Source: Strigomonas culicis (taxonomy: Eukaryota > Euglenozoa > Kinetoplastea > Trypanosomatida > Trypanosomatidae). Taken from it: DNA of 10,809 nt. Numbering within the stretch: position 1 is the first letter of the stretch; every line of letters begins with the position of its first letter. Below the pieces are notes generated by a model. That model did not search any database. It was not told the origin of the DNA and saw only the letters and a list, made by a program, of their open reading frames with translations. The position numbers were made by a program, and so were the translations under genes. Positions 6,242 through 10,809 of this stretch are shown here, piece by piece. Location: NCBI GenBank assembly GCA_000482145.1, contig AUXH01000633.1:1-10809 (forward strand), written 5' to 3'.

Positions 6242-8239
6242 TTACCTCAAAAGCAATTCGATGTTCTGTATCATGTTGTATGCTCGCTCGTTAAACTCTG
6301 TTACATTGTCTGAAAAGACTTGATGCCCGGCATTTGGGACGGTGTCGACAGCAACTGTGAAACCGTCTTTTCCCATCAGATCGGCCAGCGCCTTGGGCTC
6401 CGTTGCATCGTAACAAGATGTCTCACCAAAGATGAACCCAATCGGTATTTCCTTGCTCCAGTGCGTGGGCATCACGTCCTGAAGGGGCTCTGTGGCTGCG
6501 ACATCGTAGTGGCAGCACACCTTGAACAGCTCTTCTCCCATGGGAGGCTCCAGTGCGTTGCAGTGATAGATATAGTCGTGCATGATCTTCACGTTGCCCA
6601 GGAAATCCTTCCAATTGTTTGCGAGGTCTGGCCGCGACTTGCGCATCAGGTATGGGCCGATGGGGCCCGAGCTGCGCAGGAGGGAGAGGGGTCGGTGCGA
6701 GTAGAACAAATAGAGCAGAAACTTGTTGGTGAGGGTTGTCTGCTTGTAGTTCTTGTGGCTGCCACGGTGCACTCCCCACGGATCCACAAAGATGAGCATC
6801 TTCACAAGCGACGGGTCGCAGCGCATCGTGAAGTGGGCGGAGATGAAGCTGCCGAAGGAGTGCGCGAGCAGTATGACCGGCGTCGTAAAGTTGAGGGCCT
6901 TGAACCAGCGGTCGAAATAGCCGCACATCACATCCATCGCCTCCGTCAAGTTGTGCGCGCTGGACTTCTTACGCTCGCTGCGTGCGAAGCCCGGCAAGTC
7001 GAAGGCGTAGACTTTGAACCGTTCACTGAAGAACTTCCAGTTCTGCGCCCATCCCGCGATACCGCCGCCGAACCCGTGGATCAAAATAACGATATCACGG
7101 TCATCCTTCTCCGCTCCACCGGGGGCGGAAATGTCCTCCCAGATGGGCTCCCCCTCCGCCTTCGCGCCCACAGCGCTCTGGCGCGCATCGTCCAAGGAGG
7201 TGATGTCCTCCGTCGAGATAGTATTGAGGCCGGCAATGCAGGCTTGATAATACTTCAACTTCTTCATGACAAGCTTTTCGGCGTACGCGAGCTGATTGGC
7301 ATCGGTGGGTATCCAGTACGTCTGCTCTCGCCGCGGGCACCGTCGCTTCTCCACCACTTCTGGAGCGCTCTCTGAAGCGTTCAGCGTGTCGCTCCTCGAT
7401 GCCGCAAAGGAGTCCCCTCCGGGGAGCTGTGTGCTGGACAGCCCCAGCCGCGATGCGGACGCCGCCCCGCGCGCCACGTCTGACCACGGGTCTGCGTGCA
7501 CAGAGGAGCGAGAGGCGTCGCCGCCCGCACCGCCCTTGTTGGACGCATCGCCGGCACTCGCGCCCTCCTCCTCCCTCGCCGGCTCGGGACGCTTGGCGAG
7601 AAGGGAGCGATCGAGCTGGGGCCTGCGGCGGCTCGCGATCAGCTCCCGCAGCTCCTTGCTCCGCTTCCACGGCGTCGGGGCGGCCAGCAGCGACGGAAAG
7701 CCGTAGGGCGAGCGCGACACCGGCGAGCTGATCGGCTGCATCCGGACCGGAGACCGCCCCGGGGAGCTCGGGACATAGGCCACGTGGATCTTCAACGAGT
7801 GCTTGTTCTTGATGGCCCGGGGGGAGGCGCCGCGTGCGCCCGCGCCGTCCTCTGCTGCGCCCGCCTCCTCCTCCGCGGGCCTCGCCACCGCCGGCGACGC
7901 CTCCCTCTCCGCCAGGACCACTTGAGCTTCCTCGTTCACCGTCACGTACGACTCGCAGCCGAACAGATCCAGGAAGAGAGTGTCGCCTTCCGCCACCTCC
8001 CCCTCGCACTTGCGCGAGCGGCTGGCGCCCTGCGCCACATCGCTGCGGTCCACGTCGTGCTGCAGCGCCATGTCCTCCTGCCGCAATCGTTCCCGTCGAC
8101 GTTTTGTCGTGGGGCTCGTGGGGGACGACGCGCCACTCCGCTGCCCCGCATCACCGTCTAACACGACGGATAGCATCAGGGCTTCAACGGGAAGTTTGGT
8201 ATCGGGCCGCTTGGCGATCGTTGCCATATCGACTTTCAT
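6242..8239 (-). CDS. ABHD4/ABHD5 (CGI-58)-like alpha/beta hydrolase with long N-terminal extension
   Basis: A 665-residue protein from the ATG at 8239. The C-terminal 360 residues form an alpha/beta hydrolase. A WIPTDANQLAYAE segment (309-321) resembles the entry to the ABHD4/5 fold. The oxyanion-loop motif HGFGGG is at 388-393, the YAFDLPGFARS strand-loop at 411-421, the nucleophile elbow AHSFG at 459-463 (Ser461), VDPWG at 485-489, a likely acid at Asp611, and the His at 639 within H-Q-V-F-S-D, an HX4D motif. Family members act on glycerophospholipids or N-acyl phospholipids, or as lipase co-activators and lysophospholipid acyltransferases, usually at membranes or lipid droplets. Human ABHD5 has Asn at the nucleophile; here Ser is kept, as in ABHD4, so hydrolase activity is likely. 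Typical members have about 350 residues. The extra 300 are low-complexity (Ala, Glu, Ser, Pro, Arg) with several SP sites at 159-178, likely phosphorylated. Met5 (8227) is an alternative start. Confidence 0.92.
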   Translation of the reverse strand: MKVDMATIAKRPDTKLPVEALMLSVVLDGDAGQRSGASSPTSPTTKRRRERLRQEDMALQHDVDRSDVAQGASRSRKCEGEVAEGDTLFLDLFGCESYVTVNEEAQVVLAEREASPAVARPAEEEAGAAEDGAGARGASPRAIKNKHSLKIHVAYVPSSPGRSPVRMQPISSPVSRSPYGFPSLLAAPTPWKRSKELRELIASRRRPQLDRSLLAKRPEPAREEEGASAGDASNKGGAGGDASRSSVHADPWSDVARGAASASRLGLSSTQLPGGDSFAASRSDTLNASESAPEVVEKRRCPRREQTYWIPTDANQLAYAEKLVMKKLKYYQACIAGLNTISTEDITSLDDARQSAVGAKAEGEPIWEDISAPGGAEKDDRDIVILIHGFGGGIAGWAQNWKFFSERFKVYAFDLPGFARSERKKSSAHNLTEAMDVMCGYFDRWFKALNFTTPVILLAHSFGSFISAHFTMRCDPSLVKMLIFVDPWGVHRGSHKNYKQTTLTNKFLLYLFYSHRPLSLLRSSGPIGPYLMRKSRPDLANNWKDFLGNVKIMHDYIYHCNALEPPMGEELFKVCCHYDVAATEPLQDVMPTHWSKEIPIGFIFGETSCYDATEPKALADLMGKDGFTVAVDTVPNAGHQVFSDNVTEFNERAYNMIQNIELLLR

Positions 8240-8243
8240 TCAT
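8184..8243 (-). other. Overlapping upstream ORF at the start of the ABHD-like gene
   Basis: The first ATG on the predicted transcript is at 8243, four bases before the hydrolase ATG at 8239 (arrangement ATGAATGA). It opens a different frame encoding 19 residues and stopping with TGA at 8186-8184, inside the main coding region. Both AG acceptors available (8263-8262 and 8255-8254) lie upstream of it, so it would be present on the mRNA. A ribosome starting here would not make the hydrolase, so leaky scanning or start at 8239 would be needed. It probably lowers translation; this is inference. Confidence 0.55.
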
Positions 8244-8253
8244 AAATAGGAAA

Positions 8254-8345
8254 CTGTGTGACTCGAAACGTTAAGAAAGAAAACGGTACAAGAAAAAAGA
8301 ATTCGAACAATATTTGACGTACAAAAGGAAAAGGGAAAAAAAAAG
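8254..8345 (-). promoter_or_regulatory. Polypyrimidine tracts and AG acceptors for the ABHD-like gene
   Basis: Minus-strand pyrimidine tracts at about 8345-8322 and 8299-8271 are followed by only two AGs, at 8263-8262 and 8255-8254. They give very short 5' UTRs: about 22 and 14 nt to the main ATG at 8239. Confidence 0.65.
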
Positions 8346-8743
8346 CAACCAAAAAAAGACCTGAAAGATTAGATATAAAAAGAAAGAGTTTTTGAATATA
8401 AGTATATATAGAGGGATTTGATACTACGAGCCCAGAGAGTTATACCGTTCAGTACACACCCAAAAAAAGCGGAGACGTGGTAGAGGAGAGAGAAGGGAGT
8501 AGGAGCCTTTATTCCAAATTACACAAATGGAGATGGTCTTGTGTTCGTAAAATGAAGAAGAAAAGAGAACAAGTCAAGTAAGAAGTGATGTGCCAGTAAG
8601 CGCCAATGAAGAACAACTAAACAGTATTGACAAAACCAACAGTGGAGAGAAAAATCGTTAAAGTACTAAAGAGAAAAAACAAAAACACTACTTCATTTTT
8701 AAAACATTATATTTAATCCCTCAACCAAGAAGGAGATCAGCTC
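8346..8743. other. Gene-free spacer, 3' flank of the V-ATPase subunit c gene
   Basis: About 400 bases with no gene I can support. In the transcribed sense it is the 3' UTR of the V-ATPase gene and the polyadenylation zone linked to the next acceptor. It contains a short TA-rich stretch near 8398-8410 and scattered purine runs. No structured RNA or repeat was recognised. Confidence 0.65.
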
Positions 8744-9247
8744 TTAAGAGGTACATTGGCCAATGACGGAATTCGCGCGGTTGTTCATCAGCAGCGCGGT
8801 GATCAAGCCGAAGAGGCCAAGGGCTTCCGCGAAAATCAGCATCAAAATCATCGGCACGAAAATCCGCTCTGTCTTCGCGTACGCGTAGCAGCAAATGTCA
8901 CCCACTACACCGATCGCATAGCCGGCCGCCAGGGAGGCGAAGCCGGCCGCCAAGCCAGCACCAAGGTGCATGTAGCCGGAGAAGAGAGGGTAGCCCGATG
9001 TCTTCATGTTGTTGCAAATGATCACAGACACAATGAGGCCGTAGATACCTAAGATACCAGCCATGACCACAGGGACGATGCCGCGCATCACACGTGTGGG
9101 CTGCACAATACCGAGCTGGGCCACCGCCACGCCCGCCTTCGCGGTGCCATAGGCAGCCCCAACGTTAGCGAGAGCCAACGACACGGCAGCGCCGAACATG
9201 CCGAAGAGAAACGCTTCCGCATCGCAGGTTGTGGTAGTTGTGCTCAT
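8744..9247 (-). CDS. VMA3: V-type H+-ATPase proteolipid subunit c
   Basis: A 167-residue protein from the ATG at 9247, the usual length for this family (about 155-167). It forms the proton-carrying rotor ring of the Vo sector in acidic organelles. Four membrane helices are visible at about residues 11-33, 54-78, 90-116 and 128-155, in two homologous hairpins rich in Gly and Ala (AAYGTAKAGV and SLAAGYAIGVVGD). The essential proton-binding Glu is Glu141 in the fourth helix, in the family motif LIFAEALGLFGLI. The N-terminal Thr run (3-7) and the C-terminal tail after helix four are short and variable, as usual. All key residues are intact, and base composition matches the neighbouring genes. Assignment is very secure; only the paralogue (c versus c') is open, and the 167-residue length and pattern fit c. 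Confidence 0.97.
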   Translation of the reverse strand: MSTTTTTCDAEAFLFGMFGAAVSLALANVGAAYGTAKAGVAVAQLGIVQPTRVMRGIVPVVMAGILGIYGLIVSVIICNNMKTSGYPLFSGYMHLGAGLAAGFASLAAGYAIGVVGDICCYAYAKTERIFVPMILMLIFAEALGLFGLITALLMNNRANSVIGQCTS

Positions 9248-9292
9248 CCTAACAGCGACAATGACGAATCCTATGCAAGTACAACACAGTCA

Positions 9293-9351
9293 CTATAATT
9301 GAAACACACACAAAAAAAAAAAGACCTGAGAAGAGCAGTGCGAAGAGAAGA
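9293..9351 (-). promoter_or_regulatory. Polypyrimidine tract and AG acceptor for V-ATPase subunit c
   Basis: On the minus strand a pyrimidine-rich region (9351-9323) leads into an uninterrupted run of eleven T (9322-9312). The first AG downstream is in ATTATAG at 9294-9293. The 5' UTR would be 45 nt and has no ATG before 9247. Confidence 0.75.
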
Positions 9352-9492
9352 CATAGAATGGTGATACAGTTCCAAGTGAAAAGAGTTGAGGAGGGAGGCA
9401 CATTAAAAGCAAAAAAAGAAAAAGGAGGAGGTGCACACTGATTGGATTGTATGCCACGGCAAAAATAGCGATTAGCACAGCTTCTCTTCCAT

Positions 9493-10107
9493 TCACTCTT
9501 CGGACACAAGGCAACTCCAGGCACTGTTGGCCACCCTCCGCACAACGTGGCAAAGGGGAACCAAGGCTACTTCTTCGCTGGTCTTCGCACTTGCTTCTTC
9601 TACTGACGGTCTGTCCGCGGCCGGAAGGTTTGTCACGGTACACTGTTTCACAGTCAAGGGTGTGACTAGCTCAAAATCGTCGCGTACTTGAGCGATCGAG
9701 AGATCCCTCAACAACGACATTCCTTTGTAGATACGACCGAATACGGTATATGCTTCATCTAACTGAGGCTGTGGGGATAGAGTGACTATAAAGGTGGACG
9801 CCAGTACTGTGCCTTCCGCTATGGGGCAGCTCAGCAATCCGGCCCCAACATGTCGCAGGACAGGCGTCTCCTTCTTCTGACGGCAGGGCGCATCCAACAT
9901 GCCGAACGTGCCTCTACCTGACGCCGCGCCTGCGGTGCCGACCAACGCGCACCCAGGAATGAGTGTGTGAAACGTGTCGCCATCCAGCTGTCCGCTCATG
10001 GCCAGGCGCATAAACGCCTCTGCCTCCCGGGGCGCCTCCTTCTCATACAGCTCTACGCTGAGCACGCCCTTCGACGTGTAGAGCTCCACGACTCTGCACG
10101 TCTTCAT
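9493..10107 (-). CDS. Divergent cyclophilin-type PPIase-domain protein, probably catalytically impaired
   Basis: A 204-residue protein from the ATG at 10107 (the frame opens two codons earlier at a TTG, which is not a credible start). Residues 7-160 follow the cyclophilin fold: a first strand pair VVELYTSKGVLSVELYEKEAP, an FHTLIPG segment at 46-52, STFIVTLSPQPQLD at 104-117, and TVFGRIYKGM at 121-130. Cyclophilins isomerise peptidyl-proline bonds and bind cyclosporin A. Aligned by eye with human CypA, the catalytic Arg55 is Thr48, Gln63 is Val56, Phe60/Met61 are Cys53/Ala54, Trp121 is Gln115 and His126 is Tyr120; Phe113 is kept as Phe106. Most active-site residues are therefore lost, suggesting a scaffold rather than an isomerase. 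A 44-residue tail after 160 has no recognised motif. There is no signal peptide, so a cytosolic or nuclear location is likely. Confidence 0.88.
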   Translation of the reverse strand: MKTCRVVELYTSKGVLSVELYEKEAPREAEAFMRLAMSGQLDGDTFHTLIPGCALVGTAGAASGRGTFGMLDAPCRQKKETPVLRHVGAGLLSCPIAEGTVLASTFIVTLSPQPQLDEAYTVFGRIYKGMSLLRDLSIAQVRDDFELVTPLTVKQCTVTNLPAADRPSVEEASAKTSEEVALVPLCHVVRRVANSAWSCLVSEE

Positions 10108-10212
10108 ATGCAACTAGACACAGACAAAAAGTGTGGGATGGATGAAGCACAGTAGCGCCAACAACACTGATGCAATCACCAGCCTAACTAATACGAAAGA
10201 ATAAGTACACCT

Positions 10213-10262
10213 CTAAAAAAGGGACAAAGGTACCACACGAGATGAGAGAGAGAGAGAAAGAC
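10213..10262 (-). promoter_or_regulatory. Polypyrimidine tract and AG acceptor for the cyclophilin-like gene
   Basis: Minus-strand 10262-10236 is a CT-rich tract, including CTCTCTCTCTCT, followed by a T-run ending in TTTTTTAG at 10214-10213. The predicted 5' UTR is 105 nt, the longest of the well-defined ones here, with no ATG before 10107. Confidence 0.7.
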
Positions 10263-10560
10263 AAGACACGTAGTCGTGAAGAGAGCACCAGAAGATAAAA
10301 CTACAAAAAAATGAGAGTAAGTGAAGCGAACCGATAAACACACGGAGGCAGACAAGGCACTTAGAAAAGGAAAAGTTCACTTAGATGATCTATAATTGTG
10401 TGGAAAACGCAGTCTTCCTCAAATGTCCCGCATTAATACTAATTTTAAAAGTTAAACGACCTTTGAATGACGTTTAAAAACCTAAAAGGCAGAGGAGAAC
10501 GGTGGCAGCTTTCTCGCAGCGGTGCACTGTACAGCACTCAGAGCTATGCTAGCAAGTGTT

Positions 10561-10581
10561 GTCAGATGCCGGTAGTCATGG
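10561..10581. repeat. 21-bp direct repeat, copy 1
   Basis: This copy begins GTCAGATGCCGG and ends GTCATGG. It is identical over 21 bases to 10789-10809, with a start-to-start distance of 228 bp. The bases immediately before the two copies differ, so the left boundary is real. Confidence 0.9.
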
Positions 10582-10788
10582 TAAGTTGCTGTTCATCAAA
10601 TAATCAGAATTGCAGAACTGTTTATCATCACTCAAAGAAAAAAAAATGGAACACGTGCAGAAATGGGTGCATGAGGTGCACACGTTTCACATTTTGTGTG
10701 CACAGGTCTGACGTAAGACACACAGGTACACACATACACGTTGTCAAGAAAATGGTATGAAAGCAAACAGGAAATGAAAAAAAAAGGA

Positions 10789-10809
10789 GTCAGATGCCGG
10801 TAGTCATGG
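10789..10809. repeat. 21-bp direct repeat, copy 2, cut by window end
   Basis: Exact match to 10561-10581. It reaches the last base of the window, so the repeat may continue further. It could be the start of the second unit of a tandem repeat with a 228-bp period, or a short isolated duplication. Confidence 0.9.

Larger units (their letters stand above)
10263..10809. other. Gene-free right edge of the window
   Basis: No gene is supported. A plus-strand open frame at 10467-10760 encodes a His/Lys/Cys-rich sequence with no family resemblance and runs against the direction of all other genes. In the transcribed sense this is probably the 3' flank of a gene beyond the window. The region holds the two 21-bp repeat copies and a small inverted repeat at 10676-10703 (arms GTGCACAC and GTGTGCAC, 12-nt loop). 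Confidence 0.6.

Noticed and set aside
6320..7375. Plus-strand 351-residue open frame
   Set aside because: Antisense to the alpha/beta hydrolase core; no motifs; explained by GC-biased codons.
7101..8009. Minus-strand 302-residue frame overlapping the hydrolase extension
   Set aside because: Gly/Arg-rich off-frame shadow of the low-complexity extension, no acceptor of its own.
9249..9643. Minus-strand frames at 9249-9545 and 9293-9643
   Set aside because: Overlap the 3' end of the cyclophilin-like gene and the T-rich acceptor of the V-ATPase gene; the Phe/Leu-rich parts come from pyrimidine runs.
10467..10760. Plus-strand 97-residue frame at the right edge
   Set aside because: No family resemblance, opposite strand, His/Lys/Cys-rich from CA and A-rich runs.
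1..10809. CRISPR array, insertion sequence, retroposon, tRNA or rRNA gene
   Set aside because: No regularly spaced repeats, transposase or reverse-transcriptase motifs, or tRNA-like boxes were seen by eye on either strand.

Overview
This window looks like nuclear DNA of a kinetoplastid protist, most likely a trypanosomatid (a Trypanosoma-like genome is plausible; the species is not identified). Every supportable protein gene lies head-to-tail on the minus strand. None shows a cis-intron. Coding regions are GC-rich and spacers are AT-rich. Just upstream of almost every start codon, read on the minus strand, is a long polypyrimidine tract followed by an AG. That is the trans-splicing (spliced-leader) acceptor layout of a polycistronic transcription unit. 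No bacterial features were seen (operon Shine-Dalgarno sites, IS elements, CRISPR arrays).

Transcription runs right to left. The order is: a divergent cyclophilin-fold protein (9493-10107); the V-type H+-ATPase proteolipid subunit c (8744-9247); an ABHD4/ABHD5-like alpha/beta hydrolase with a long disordered N-terminal extension (6242-8239); a ribonuclease-inhibitor-type leucine-rich-repeat protein (4049-5146); a 79-residue single-pass membrane protein (3464-3703); a helical-repeat protein apparently split by a frameshift at a T9 run (3011-3250 plus 2572-3066); poly(ADP-ribose) glycohydrolase, PARG (931-2313); and a small charged protein with an acidic tail (284-658). The far left holds a TG microsatellite in the presumed 3' flank. 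The far right has no gene, but carries an exact 21-bp direct repeat whose second copy ends at the last base of the window.

The genes do not form an obvious pathway. In kinetoplastids, neighbours in a polycistron are co-transcribed but usually unrelated, and expression is set after transcription by splice sites and UTRs. I see no convincing new defence or mobile system. The items most worth a second look are: the frameshifted gene; the cyclophilin that has lost its catalytic residues; the ABHD5-like protein with a serine nucleophile, an HX4D motif and an approximately 300-residue extension; an overlapping out-of-frame upstream AUG on that same gene; and the 21-bp repeat at the right edge.
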